DNA of 64,000 bases from Streptomyces sp. NBC_00250 (GTDB taxonomy: Bacteria > Actinomycetota > Actinomycetes > Streptomycetales > Streptomycetaceae), in contig NZ_CP108088.1 of NCBI RefSeq assembly GCF_036192275.1, positions 7,131,501 to 7,195,500 of the forward strand, in the 5' to 3' direction. Positions 16,320 to 24,247 of the stretch are shown here, piece by piece (positions within the stretch are counted from its first letter, which is position 1; every line of letters begins with the position of its first letter). The translations under genes and the position numbers were made by a program. Below the pieces are notes generated by a model. That model did no database searches. It had not been told where the DNA came from and saw only the letters and a list, made by a program, of their open reading frames with translations.

Positions 16320-17120
16320 TCAGGCGGCCGGGGACTCGACGGCGTCGAGCGCCGCCTCCAGGTCGAGGTCGGCGTCGGGCAGCCAGGCGGGCAGGGAGGG
16401 GATGCGGGCCATCGCCTCGAAGAGGCGCGGTACGGCCTCCTCGCGGACGGTCGGCCCATGGGCGCTGAGCAGCTTCGCGGGGCGCAGGGCGGCCAGTTCG
16501 CGCACCGGCCGGAGGAATTTCGCCTCGTCGACGAGCGCGGTCCACGGTGCTATCGCCCGGTTCAGGACATCGAAGCCGTGGAAGAATTCCTCCTCGGAAA
16601 GGTCGGCGAAGTCCTGGCTGATTTCTTCGACGACGGTCCCGAAGCTGTCGGAGCTGTAGAGCGTTCCATCGGAATGGTCGAACACGGCGAGGGTTCCGGG
16701 CGAATCGAACGTGGGAGGCCGGTGAAAACTCAGCTCGCGGTCGCCGACTTTCACGCGGCTTCCCGGGTTCGCGGTGACCACCCGTTCCTGCGGAATGGCG
16801 AACTCTTCCGATATTCGCGTCAGCGATATGGCGTTGGCGAGCACCTTCGCGTTCGGCGCGGCCTCCAGGATCGAGGCGAGGGCGCCGGTGTGGTCGCGGT
16901 CGTCGTGGGTGACGACGACCCAGCGCAGATCGGCCGGCTCGATCAGCGACCAGAGGGATTCCAGGAAGCCCTCCCGGTCGACGGGCATGCCGGTGTCCAC
17001 GAGGAGCGGCTGGCCGGACCGGAGGAGGAAGGCGTTCACCGGCTGGTCGCCGAGGCCCGGGATGGGCAGCGCCGAGGGGAGGACGTGGAGGTCCGGCCCG
17101 GCGGAGTAGGACGCTTTCAT
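16320..17120 (-). CDS. ODP-like metallo-beta-lactamase-fold protein (flavodiiron-type metal site)
   Basis: A 266-residue MBL-fold protein. The metal motif is H72-D-D74-R-D76-H77, followed by SSDSFGTVV and SAHGP. An acidic residue at the third position (H-x-[E/D]-x-D-H) marks the oxygen-binding diiron (ODP/flavodiiron) branch rather than zinc hydrolases. The flavodoxin domain of true flavodiiron proteins is absent. It may therefore bind diiron and react with O2, NO or another small oxidant with an external electron donor. It lies between the DMT exporter and DsbA genes in one operon, next to the azomycin-type operon. Confidence 0.82.
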   Translation of the reverse strand: MKASYSAGPDLHVLPSALPIPGLGDQPVNAFLLRSGQPLLVDTGMPVDREGFLESLWSLIEPADLRWVVVTHDDRDHTGALASILEAAPNAKVLANAISLTRISEEFAIPQERVVTANPGSRVKVGDRELSFHRPPTFDSPGTLAVFDHSDGTLYSSDSFGTVVEEISQDFADLSEEEFFHGFDVLNRAIAPWTALVDEAKFLRPVRELAALRPAKLLSAHGPTVREEAVPRLFEAMARIPSLPAWLPDADLDLEAALDAVESPAA

Positions 17121-17143
17121 GACACACCTTTCGGTCGGGGAAA

Positions 17144-17271
17144 CCGGCGGTCGGACGAACTGGACGGTCGAGGAGCCGACGGTCGGACGAGCCGGACGGT
17201 CAAGGAGCCGGCCGTCAGGCGAGCCGGATGGCCGGGGAGCCGGCCGTCAGACGAGCTGGATGGTCAGGGAG
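17144..17271. repeat. Four imperfect 32-bp tandem repeats at the 3' end of the DMT transporter gene
   Basis: Units begin at 17144, 17176, 17208 and 17240, each 32 bases and sharing cores such as GACGAGCYGGAYGGTC. The unit at 17240 encodes the transporter's C-terminus (SLTIQLV) and its stop, so the other three are downstream copies of a gene end. Divergence increases away from the gene. Confidence 0.88.
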
Positions 17272-18185
17272 CCGGCGATCAGCAGGGCGAGGCCGAGGGT
17301 GCGCGCCTTGGTGAGGGAGCGCTGGGGGAGCTTGAAGAGGCCCTTGTGGTCGATCAGGGCCGAGGTGAGCTGCTGGCCCGTCACGGTGAGCGCGATGGTC
17401 ACCGCCGCCCCGATCTCGGGGATGAGCAGGAAGGTGCCGGTGACGTAGGCGGCGGCGCAGGCGCCACCGAGCCAGCCCCACCAGGGCATCTTCTTCAGCG
17501 GGGCGATCTTGGGCTTCGGCGTCTTCCGGGTCGCGTACAGCACGAGCAGGACGACGGCGATGGTGAAGGTCGCCACGGCGAAGCTGATCACGGCGACGGT
17601 GACGGGCTCCTTGAGCTGGGCGCGCAGCTGGGCGTTGACCGCGCCCTGCACGGGCAGCACGGCTCCGGCGAGCACGCCGAGGGCGAGCCAGCCGGCGCGG
17701 CCGGCGCTCGACATCTTCGGTGCGCCGGGGGGAGCCGCGGCCTTCATGCCCCGGATGATCACGACGATGCCGGCGAGCACGGCCACGGCGCCGACGACGA
17801 TCCCGACGCTCAGGTCCTGCTGTTCGAGGCCGAGGAGGCCGAAGAGGTCGAGCGCGAGCGAGGCGAACATCTGGCCGGTGACGAAGAGCCCGACGGCGGC
17901 GAGGGCGCCGAGCCGTGGGAAGAGCAGGATGCCGCTGGTGATGTAGAGCGGACTGGCGAGTCCGCCCAGGAGCTGCCAGGGCTCGACGTCGGGCAGTTTG
18001 CCGAGCGCGCCGAGCGCTCCGGCCGCCACCGCGAGCACGGTCAGCAGACCGGTCGCGACGCTGAGCTGGATCGTCGAGGCGCCGTACGGGGTGCCGACGG
18101 CCGAGTTGAGCTGGAGGTTCACCGAGGCCTGGACGGCCAGGAGGCAGCCGACCAGCAGGGCCGCGGCGAGGAGCGCGGTGTGCAT
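17247..18185 (-). CDS. Fused double DUF606/YdcZ-type DMT transporter
   Basis: A 312-residue membrane protein with about 10 hydrophobic segments in two homologous halves. Each half starts with a QASVNLQLNS or QGAVNAQLRA motif (residues about 18 and 170), the hallmark of DUF606/YdcZ proteins that are usually about 150 residues and act as pairs. Here the pair is fused with a basic linker between. DMT proteins typically export small metabolites. ATG 18185 has GGGAG upstream; the longer frame to 18278 would run through the operators. It is the first gene of its operon, divergent from a TetR gene, and may export the product of the neighbouring pathway. Confidence 0.87.
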   Translation of the reverse strand: MHTALLAAALLVGCLLAVQASVNLQLNSAVGTPYGASTIQLSVATGLLTVLAVAAGALGALGKLPDVEPWQLLGGLASPLYITSGILLFPRLGALAAVGLFVTGQMFASLALDLFGLLGLEQQDLSVGIVVGAVAVLAGIVVIIRGMKAAAPPGAPKMSSAGRAGWLALGVLAGAVLPVQGAVNAQLRAQLKEPVTVAVISFAVATFTIAVVLLVLYATRKTPKPKIAPLKKMPWWGWLGGACAAAYVTGTFLLIPEIGAAVTIALTVTGQQLTSALIDHKGLFKLPQRSLTKARTLGLALLIAGSLTIQLV

Positions 18186-18218
18186 CTTGATCTCCCTGGG
18201 GCGGGAAGGCGAAAGGCT

Positions 18219-18280
18219 AAGTGGACACTGAGTCCGTTTAGCATGCCACGGGGCATGGCAAACGGACAAGGTGTCCACTT
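18219..18280. promoter_or_regulatory. Two facing TetR-type operators in the DMT/TetR divergent promoter
   Basis: A 21-base element starting AAGTGGACAC and ending GTCCGTTT lies at 18219-18239. Its near-identical inverted copy lies at 18260-18280, so the pair forms a large inverted repeat extending outward to AGGCTAAG/CTTAGCCT. Each element also has an internal GGAC/GTCC dyad. Between them is GCATGCCACGGGGCATGGC, itself dyadic. Two copies facing each other in a 122-base divergent gap point to cooperative repression of both genes by the TetR protein at 18308. Confidence 0.8.
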
Positions 18281-18307
18281 AGCCTCGAGGGAAGTAAGGT
18301 CTGGTCC

Positions 18308-18970
18308 ATGAGCGACGACGAGCAGCGGGGTCGTGGAGCCGCCTCCGTCCACCGGGTCGGCGGGCTCCTCGGCGATCTTCAGGCCGTGGACGACCAGCCG
18401 GTCGCCCCGCGCAGACGCGCGGACGCGGAACGCAACCGGGCCCAGATCCTGGCCGCGGCCGAGCAGCTCTTCGCCCAGCAGGATCCGCGGACGGTCACCA
18501 TGGACGGGATCGCCAAGGCCGCCGGGGTGGGCCGCGCCACGCTCTACCGGAGCTTCCCCGATCCGTCGTCGGTCGCCGTCGCGCTGCTCGACGAGCACGA
18601 GCGCCTGCTCCAGGGCCAGCTCATCTACGGCCCGCCGCCGCTCGGTCCCGGCGCACCCGCGGGGGAGCGGTTGGCGGCGTTCTACCTGGCGATGCTCGAT
18701 CTGCTCGAACGCCATCTGCCGCTGGCCCTCGGGGCGGAGACCGGCCCCGCGCGCTTCCGGACGGGGGCCTACGGCTTCTGGCGCGTCCACGTCCGTACGC
18801 TGCTCGTCGACCACGGGATCCAGGACCCGGACCCGCTGATCGACATCGCGCTCAGCCCGCTGTCACCCGAACTGTTCCAGTTCCAGCGGCACGAACTCGG
18901 GCTGTCGACCGAGCGCATCGGCCGCTCCCTGGCGGACTTCGCCCGCCAGCTCCTGCGTTCGGGGGAGTGA
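18308..18970 (+). CDS. TetR-family repressor, probable regulator of the DMT operon
   Basis: A 220-residue regulator. An unusual 40-residue N-terminal extension precedes the helix-turn-helix (about 42-88: RNRAQILAAAEQLFAQQ, TMDGIAKAAGVGRATLYRSF). The rest is a helical ligand domain with LLERHLPLALGAE. It is transcribed away from the DMT-MBL-DsbA operon across the paired operators, the standard layout of a self-regulating TetR controlling an exporter. The inducer might be the cluster's own product, but nothing in the sequence identifies it. Confidence 0.88.
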   Translation: MSDDEQRGRGAASVHRVGGLLGDLQAVDDQPVAPRRRADAERNRAQILAAAEQLFAQQDPRTVTMDGIAKAAGVGRATLYRSFPDPSSVAVALLDEHERLLQGQLIYGPPPLGPGAPAGERLAAFYLAMLDLLERHLPLALGAETGPARFRTGAYGFWRVHVRTLLVDHGIQDPDPLIDIALSPLSPELFQFQRHELGLSTERIGRSLADFARQLLRSGE

Positions 18971-19200
18971 GGCGCGGCCGGTCGGCGGCGGCGCGGCTCC
19001 GGCCGTCACCGCGGGCGCGGATCGGGCCAGGTCGTGTCCGGAAAGTCCCGCCTGGCCCGCGCCGCCTGGCGCGCACGACCTACGGTGGCCGTCACCCCCG
19101 TAAGGGGATCCGGTCGGGGCGGCCGTCTTCATGGCCGGTGTCCGGCAGAGCCGGGTGACGATCCGTCAATGGCCGGCGCCCGTGCCCCCCGCGACACGCT

Positions 19201-19875
19201 TCAGGCGCCGCGCCGCCGCCCGGCCGGATGGACGAGGCCCGGCAGGATCAACTTCCAGATGCGGTCGAGTCGTTGCTCGGCGGGCCCGCGCAGGGCGCCG
19301 TTCTCGGTCGTCCTCGGCTCGTCCGGCGGCCAGCTCTCGCCGGTCGGGCCGTTCGGGCAGCGCATCTCCAGCTCGACCCCGGTGATCACATAGCCGATCA
19401 GTGCGGCGACCGCCGTCGCGTCCACGCCGGGACGCAGGGCCTTCTCCGCCTCCGCGAAGCGCGCCAGGCGCGCCACCTCGCGCCGCCAGGGGCAGTCCCC
19501 GGAGAGCCCGGGGTCGGTCAATTGGAGTTCCCGCGCGAGGCGTTCGCCGGCCCGTGCCATGGGGTCGGTCTCGAAGAGCCGGATCAGCGCGTGCGTGGCG
19601 ATCACCAGCTTGTCGATGGCCGTGCCGCCGACCCCCTCCGTCGACAGGCAGGCCGACTCGACCGTGATCCGGGTGACCGCTCGGGCCCTTCCCCTGACCG
19701 CCGTGGCCAGATCGGCCTTCGTCGCGAAGTGGAAGACCAGCGCGCCGGTGGTCACCCGGGCCTCGCCGGCGATCCTGGCCAGCGACGCCCGGTCGTAGCC
19801 CTGCCCGTCGAACACCCTCGCGGCCGCCGACAGGATCTCCTGTCTAGTACGTTCCGCCCGCTGCTGAATCGCCAT
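19201..19875 (-). CDS. TetR-family regulator, similar in layout to gamma-butyrolactone receptors (ScbR/ArpA-like)
   Basis: A 224-residue regulator. The HTH region RAERTRQEILSAAARVFD followed by VTTGALVFHFATKADLA closely resembles the ScbR/ArpA autoregulator-receptor family, whose motif is RAExTR...GVTKGALYFHF. The C-terminal domain has an AALIGYVITGVE helix comparable to that family. No butyrolactone synthase (AfsA type) is in the window, so it may be an orphan or pseudo-receptor controlling antibiotic genes. It stands alone between flanking gaps of 230 and 214 bases in which I recognise no other gene. Confidence 0.75.
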   Translation of the reverse strand: MAIQQRAERTRQEILSAAARVFDGQGYDRASLARIAGEARVTTGALVFHFATKADLATAVRGRARAVTRITVESACLSTEGVGGTAIDKLVIATHALIRLFETDPMARAGERLARELQLTDPGLSGDCPWRREVARLARFAEAEKALRPGVDATAVAALIGYVITGVELEMRCPNGPTGESWPPDEPRTTENGALRGPAEQRLDRIWKLILPGLVHPAGRRRGA

Positions 19876-20089
19876 GAGCTCCCCCGTCGGCTTGCGAGAA
19901 GGTGCCGGAGCGTGATGTTCCGGCCCGCGCCTGTGACCGACTCGAAACTATCCGGCCGGGAGCCCACGAAACGTGCCTTCTCGTCCGACCGGCCGGAACT
20001 GGGGCTTGACGGGTATGTCCGCTCCAGGTCGCGGGCGCACACCCGGCGTCGGACGTGTGTGAAGTGACCGGAACCGGGGCCATGCCCTG

Positions 20090-21004
20090 TCAGGTGGATT
20101 CGGCCGTTCCGGCGCCGGCGGCGGCCCGCGAACGCGAGCGGGACACGGCCACACCGGCCAGGCACAGCGCGCCCCCGGCGAGGGTGAGCAGCCCCGGCAG
20201 TTCGCCCAGGAACAGCCACGCCATCAGCACGACGAGGGCGGGCACGGCGTACGTCGTCGCGCCCATCCTTCCCGCGGTCGTACGGGCCAGGGCGTAGGCC
20301 CAGGTCGTGAACGCGAGGGCGGTCGGGAACACCCCCAGGTAGAGCATGTTCAGGGTCGCCGACAGCGGGGCCCGGCCCGCCTCCTCGACCAGCTGCCCCG
20401 CGAACGGCAGACACGCCACCGCGCCCACCAGGCACCCGAAGGTCGTCACCTGCAGCGCGCTGCAGTGGGCGAGCGCGGGCTTCTGCGCCACGACCCCGCC
20501 CGCGTACGCCATCGCCGCGAGGACGCAGAGCAGGACCCCGAGCAGCGAGGCGTGTGCGCCGGCGGAGGCGCGGGACATCGAGAGGCCCACGACCACCGCG
20601 CCCGCGAAGGACACCGCCATGCCCGCGAGCAGTCTGGGTGGCAGCGACTCCTTCAGGAACCGGGCGCCGAGCAGCGCGATCAGGATCGGTCCGATGTTCA
20701 CCACCATCGCCGCCGTGCCCGCGTCGACCTCCTGCTCGCCCCAGTTGAGCACCACCATGTACACCCCGAACCAGAGCAGGCCCGAGATCACGATCCCCGG
20801 CCAGGCCGCCCGGGGCGGCAGCCCCTCCCGCCGGACCAGGAGGACGGCCCCGAGGACCAGGGCCCCGGCGAGCAGCCGCCCGAGCGCGAGCGCGCCCGGG
20901 GAGTAGGCCTCTCCGGCGCTGCGGATGGAGACGAAGGCGGAGGCCCACAGGACGACCGTGACACCGGCGGCGGCGAGCGCGAGCCGCGAGGATTGCTTCT
21001 GCAT
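20090..21004 (-). CDS. EamA/DMT-family exporter
   Basis: A 304-residue protein with ten predicted membrane segments in two EamA repeats. The first starts VLWASAFVSIRSAGEAYSPG and the second LAAMAYAGGVVAQKPAL. WASAF and the LNWGEQ...A...N..P segment are typical of the RhaT/EamA exporters of amino acids and other metabolites. ATG 21004 is the first Met before the membrane region. An ArsR-like gene lies 125 bases upstream on the same strand and may regulate it. Confidence 0.88.
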   Translation of the reverse strand: MQKQSSRLALAAAGVTVVLWASAFVSIRSAGEAYSPGALALGRLLAGALVLGAVLLVRREGLPPRAAWPGIVISGLLWFGVYMVVLNWGEQEVDAGTAAMVVNIGPILIALLGARFLKESLPPRLLAGMAVSFAGAVVVGLSMSRASAGAHASLLGVLLCVLAAMAYAGGVVAQKPALAHCSALQVTTFGCLVGAVACLPFAGQLVEEAGRAPLSATLNMLYLGVFPTALAFTTWAYALARTTAGRMGATTYAVPALVVLMAWLFLGELPGLLTLAGGALCLAGVAVSRSRSRAAAGAGTAEST

Positions 21005-21129
21005 GCCCCGACCGTAGGACGCGGACCCTTCGGCGCTCACCGCAATATCCGCGGGGTCGGGGCCGGGGTGGGGGCGGGCGCCGGGGTCGGGGCGGGGGCC
21101 CGGCCGGGAGCCGCCGGGCGGCACCGGTC

Positions 21130-21825
21130 TCACCGCAGCTCCTCCGGCGCGATGCCCAGGTGCGCGTACAGCTCGCTCTCGCCCCGCCCGGTCACCTTCA
21201 CGGCCCGCTCGGACCCGATCCGTACGCACCACTCGGCGTCCAGCGCATGTCGGCACAGCGCGGCTCCCGCGATCCCCGCGAGGTGCGGCCGCCGCTCGGT
21301 CCAGTCGAGACAGCCGCGCGCGACGGGCCGCCGCCCCCGGCGTACGAGAGGGATGCCCAGCTGGTCGAACCAGGCCAGACCCCGGTCCGTGAGCGCGAAC
21401 CCGGTGTCCTGGCGCAGCAGCCCGCGCACCGTCATCGCCTCGGTGATCGCGATGCCGAGCCGCCCGGCGAGATGGTCGTAACACGTCCGCCCCCGGGCCA
21501 TCGCCCGCCCGGCGTTCGCGGCGCCCAACGAGCGCGGCGGTGAGGCCACCGCGGGCTCGGACCGGGTGGCCAGGTCCTCGACGAGATGCGCGATCCCGGG
21601 GTCGGCGAGGCGCACGTACCGGTGCCGCCCCTGGCGTTCCTCCGCGAGCACCCCGCCGGTGACGAGCTTTCCGAGGTGCTCGCTCGCGGTGGACGGCGCC
21701 ACGCCCGCGTGCCGGGCGAGTTCCCCGGCGGTCCAGGCCCGTCCGTCGAGCAGGGCGAGTACGAACGCGGCGCGGGTCTCGTCCGCGAAGAGCGCCGCGA
21801 GTGCGGCGAGGTCACTGGCTGCCAT
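21130..21825 (-). CDS. ArsR-like winged-helix regulator with C-terminal effector domain
   Basis: A 231-residue regulator. Residues 1-75 form a winged helix with LFADETRAAFVLALLDG, GELARHAGVAPSTASEHLGKL and a RHRYVRLADP wing, as in ArsR proteins but without a cysteine metal box. The C-terminal 150 residues are a second domain seen in actinobacterial homologues, with GLLRQDTGFALTDRG. ATG 21825 is chosen; a GTG at 21843 abuts the upstream stop and is possible. It precedes the EamA exporter on the same strand. Confidence 0.82.
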   Translation of the reverse strand: MAASDLAALAALFADETRAAFVLALLDGRAWTAGELARHAGVAPSTASEHLGKLVTGGVLAEERQGRHRYVRLADPGIAHLVEDLATRSEPAVASPPRSLGAANAGRAMARGRTCYDHLAGRLGIAITEAMTVRGLLRQDTGFALTDRGLAWFDQLGIPLVRRGRRPVARGCLDWTERRPHLAGIAGAALCRHALDAEWCVRIGSERAVKVTGRGESELYAHLGIAPEELR

Positions 21826-21843
21826 GCGTCCAGCGTCCCGCAC

Positions 21844-22527
21844 TCACGCTTCGGTGGTGGCCGACATGTCGTGCGGAGCCGCGGGCTCCCGCGTCCGGGC
21901 CTCGTACTGGAGCCGCAGCCCGTCGAGCAGCGCCCGCAGGCCCGTGTCGAAGGCGCCCTCGTCGACCTTCTGCCGGTGCTCGGCGAGGCGGTGCGCCTGG
22001 CCGAGGTGGGGGTAGTCGGCCGGATCGTAGGCCGTCTCGTCGTCGACGAAGCCACGGGCGAAGGAGCCGAGGGCCGAGCCGGTGATGAAGTACCGCATCA
22101 GCGCGCCGATGGAGGTGGCCTGGGCCGGCGGCCAGCCCGCGCGGACCATCGCGCCGAACACGGCGTCCGCGACGCGCAGGCCGGCCGGACGACGGCCGGG
22201 GCCCTGGGCCAGGACCGGGACGATGTGCGGGTGGTCGGCGAGGGCGGCCCGGTAGGAGACGGCCCAGTCGTGCAGCGCCGTCAGCCAGTCGCGGCCGTCG
22301 TCCTCCGCGAACATCGACAGATCGATCTTCGTGCTCACCGCGTCGGCGACGGCGTCGAGGATCTCGTCCTTGGTGCGGAAGTGGTTGTAGAGCGAGGGCC
22401 CGCTCACCCCGAGTTCGGCCGCGAGCCGTCGGGTCGAGAGCGCCCCGAGGCCCTCCGCGTCCACGAGTGCGCCCGCCGTCTCGACGATGCGGTCTCGGCT
22501 GAGCAGGGGCTTGCGCGGTCGGGCCAT
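21844..22527 (-). CDS. TetR-family repressor (TetR_C type), divergent from acyl-CoA dehydrogenase
   Basis: A 227-residue regulator. The HTH is near the start (LLSRDRIVETAGALVDAEG, STRRLAAELGVSGPSLYNHF). The C-terminal domain with MRYFITGSALGSFARG fits the TetR_C family of tetracycline-repressor-like proteins. ATG 22527 (MARPRK) is preferred to 22536. It is divergent from the acyl-CoA dehydrogenase gene, with an operator-like sequence between (22555-22573) that resembles the one before the aldehyde dehydrogenase at 6581. Confidence 0.85.
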   Translation of the reverse strand: MARPRKPLLSRDRIVETAGALVDAEGLGALSTRRLAAELGVSGPSLYNHFRTKDEILDAVADAVSTKIDLSMFAEDDGRDWLTALHDWAVSYRAALADHPHIVPVLAQGPGRRPAGLRVADAVFGAMVRAGWPPAQATSIGALMRYFITGSALGSFARGFVDDETAYDPADYPHLGQAHRLAEHRQKVDEGAFDTGLRALLDGLRLQYEARTREPAAPHDMSATTEA

Positions 22528-22554
22528 GGCGCACATAGTAGGCCTGCACCGCGA

Positions 22555-22573
22555 AAACTAGCAGTGGTAATTA
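22555..22573. promoter_or_regulatory. Operator-like element between TetR and acyl-CoA dehydrogenase
   Basis: AAACTAGCAGTGGTAATTA overlaps the probable promoters of both divergent genes, 28 bases from the TetR start and 26 from the dehydrogenase start. It is an imperfect dyad of the AAACTA...TAGTTT type also seen at 6477-6495. Confidence 0.45.
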
Positions 22574-22598
22574 AATGGTCGGGTGAGGTGGGCGCCGC

Positions 22599-23756
22599 AT
22601 GAATCTGGAACTCAGCGAGGAGCAGGAAGCCGTACGGCGGCTCGCCGAGGACTTCGTCGCACGCGAGGTCACCCCGCACGCCACGGCGTGGGACCGCGCC
22701 GAGGAGGTGGACCGGGCGATCGTGAAGAAGCTCGGTGCCGTCGGCTTCCTCGGGCTCACGATCCCGGAGGAGTACGGCGGTTCCGGCGGCGACCACCTCG
22801 CGTACTGCCTGGTGACCGAGGAGCTCGGCCGCGGCGACTCCTCCGTGCGCGGCATCGTCTCCGTCTCCCTCGGCCTGGTCGCCAAGACCGTCGCCGCCTG
22901 GGGCGGCGAGGAGCAGAAGCGGGAGTGGCTGCCCCGGCTCGCCTCCGGCGAGGCGCTCGGCTGCTTCGGCCTCACCGAGCCGGGCACCGGCTCCGACGCC
23001 GGGAACCTCGCCACGCGCGCGGTGCGGGACGGCGGCACCGGTGACTACATGATCAACGGCACCAAGATGTTCATCACCAACGGCACCTGGGCCGATGTCG
23101 TCCTGCTCTTCGCCCGCACCAACGACACCCCCGGCCACAAGGGCGTCTCCGCCTTCCTCGTCCCCACCGACACCCCCGGCCTCACCCGCCGCCCCGTCCA
23201 CGGCAAGCTCGGCCTTCGCGGCCAGGCCACCGCCGAACTGGTCCTGGAGGACGTCCGCGTCCCGGCCGCGGCGATGCTCGGCCCCGAGGGCAAGGGCTTC
23301 GCCGTCGCCATGTCCGCCCTCGCCAAGGGCCGCATGTCCGTCGCGGCCGGCTGTGTCGGCATCGCGCAGGCCGCCCTCGACGCGGCCGTGCGGTACGCGG
23401 GGGAGCGGGAGCAGTTCGGCAAGCCCATCGCCTCCTATCAGCTCGTGCAGGAGCTGATCAGCGACATCGCCGTCGACGTGGACGCCGCCCGGCTGCTCAC
23501 CTGGCGGGTCGCCGATCTGATCGACCGGGGCCAGGACTTCGCGACCGCCGCCTCCAAGGCCAAGCTGTACGCCTCCGAGGCCGCCGTGCGCGCCGCGAAC
23601 AACGCCCTGCAGGTCTTCGGCGGCTACGGCTACATCGACGAGTACCCGGTCGGCAAGCTGGTCCGCGACGCGCGCGTGATGACCCTCTACGAGGGCACGA
23701 GCCAGATCCAGAAGCTCATCATCGGCCGGGCGCTGACGGGGGTCTCCGCCTTCTGA
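22599..23756 (+). CDS. Acyl-CoA dehydrogenase
   Basis: A 385-residue FAD enzyme that introduces a trans-2,3 double bond into an acyl-CoA. The signature FGLTEPGTGSDAG lines the flavin, GEREQFGKPI is the C-terminal signature, and the catalytic Glu is in LYEGTSQIQ. Length and motifs fit short-chain or branched-chain acyl-CoA dehydrogenases rather than FadE-type proteins. GGTGAGG precedes ATG 22599. It is probably repressed by the divergent TetR protein. Confidence 0.94.
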   Translation: MNLELSEEQEAVRRLAEDFVAREVTPHATAWDRAEEVDRAIVKKLGAVGFLGLTIPEEYGGSGGDHLAYCLVTEELGRGDSSVRGIVSVSLGLVAKTVAAWGGEEQKREWLPRLASGEALGCFGLTEPGTGSDAGNLATRAVRDGGTGDYMINGTKMFITNGTWADVVLLFARTNDTPGHKGVSAFLVPTDTPGLTRRPVHGKLGLRGQATAELVLEDVRVPAAAMLGPEGKGFAVAMSALAKGRMSVAAGCVGIAQAALDAAVRYAGEREQFGKPIASYQLVQELISDIAVDVDAARLLTWRVADLIDRGQDFATAASKAKLYASEAAVRAANNALQVFGGYGYIDEYPVGKLVRDARVMTLYEGTSQIQKLIIGRALTGVSAF

Positions 23757-23821
23757 CCTGAGTACGTCTCTGAGTACGCGGGCGGATGTGGCACCCGCCA
23801 CGTTCGGCCGATGCTGTGCCC

Positions 23822-24109
23822 ATGAGCGACACACCGGTCAAGCAGCAGAACACCGCGGCCTACTACATGCAGGCCGTCCTCTCCTTCGGGATCGCCCTCG
23901 CGGCCGTGGCCATCGGCATCTTCCAGCTGGAGGCCAGTGCCTGGGTCCGCGCCTTCCTCGCCGTCGCGGTCCTCTACCTCACCACCTCGGCGTTCACGCT
24001 CGCCAAGGTCGTCCGCGACCGCCAGGAGGCCGGGCAGATCGTCAGTCGGGTCGACCAGGCCCGGCTGGAGAAGCTGCTCGCCGAGCACGACCCCTTCCAG
24101 AAGCTCTGA
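23822..24109 (+). CDS. YiaA/YiaB-family small membrane protein
   Basis: A 95-residue protein with two membrane segments (AYYMQAVLSFGIALAAVAIGIF and VRAFLAVAVLYLTTSAFTLA) and a charged C-terminal tail. The N-terminal NTAAYYMQAVLSFGIAL matches the YiaAB two-helix domain. The role of this family is unknown. ATG 23822 is used because upstream residues in the frame are not conserved-looking. A 16-base imperfect repeat (CTCCGGAGCCACCGA, twice) follows the stop at 24119-24149. Confidence 0.8.
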   Translation: MSDTPVKQQNTAAYYMQAVLSFGIALAAVAIGIFQLEASAWVRAFLAVAVLYLTTSAFTLAKVVRDRQEAGQIVSRVDQARLEKLLAEHDPFQKL

Positions 24110-24183
24110 GTCACTGATCTCCGGAGCCACCGACCTCCGGAGCCACCGATCCAGCCGTCGCCGATTTCCGGAGCCGGAGATCG

Positions 24184-24198
24184 CTAAGCGCTTGCTCA
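24184..24198. promoter_or_regulatory. Shared 15-base operator motif, copy 1
   Basis: CTAAGCGCTTGCTCA lies 50 bases before the TetR gene at 24248. An identical copy precedes the MaoC gene at 25370-25384. The core AAGCGCTT is palindromic. Identity over 15 bases at the two promoters flanking a convergent pair implies control by the TetR protein encoded between them. Confidence 0.75.
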
Positions 24199-24247
24199 CC
24201 CTCGTTGTATGGTGTTCGTTCTGACGGGGACCGAGAGGGAGTGTGGG

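Noticed and set aside
24119..24149. 16-base repeat after the YiaAB gene as an operator or terminator
   Set aside because: Two direct copies of CTCCGGAGCCACCGA; the CTCCGGAG core is palindromic but too short for a terminator, and it sits well upstream of the TetR promoter. Treated as a minor slippage repeat.
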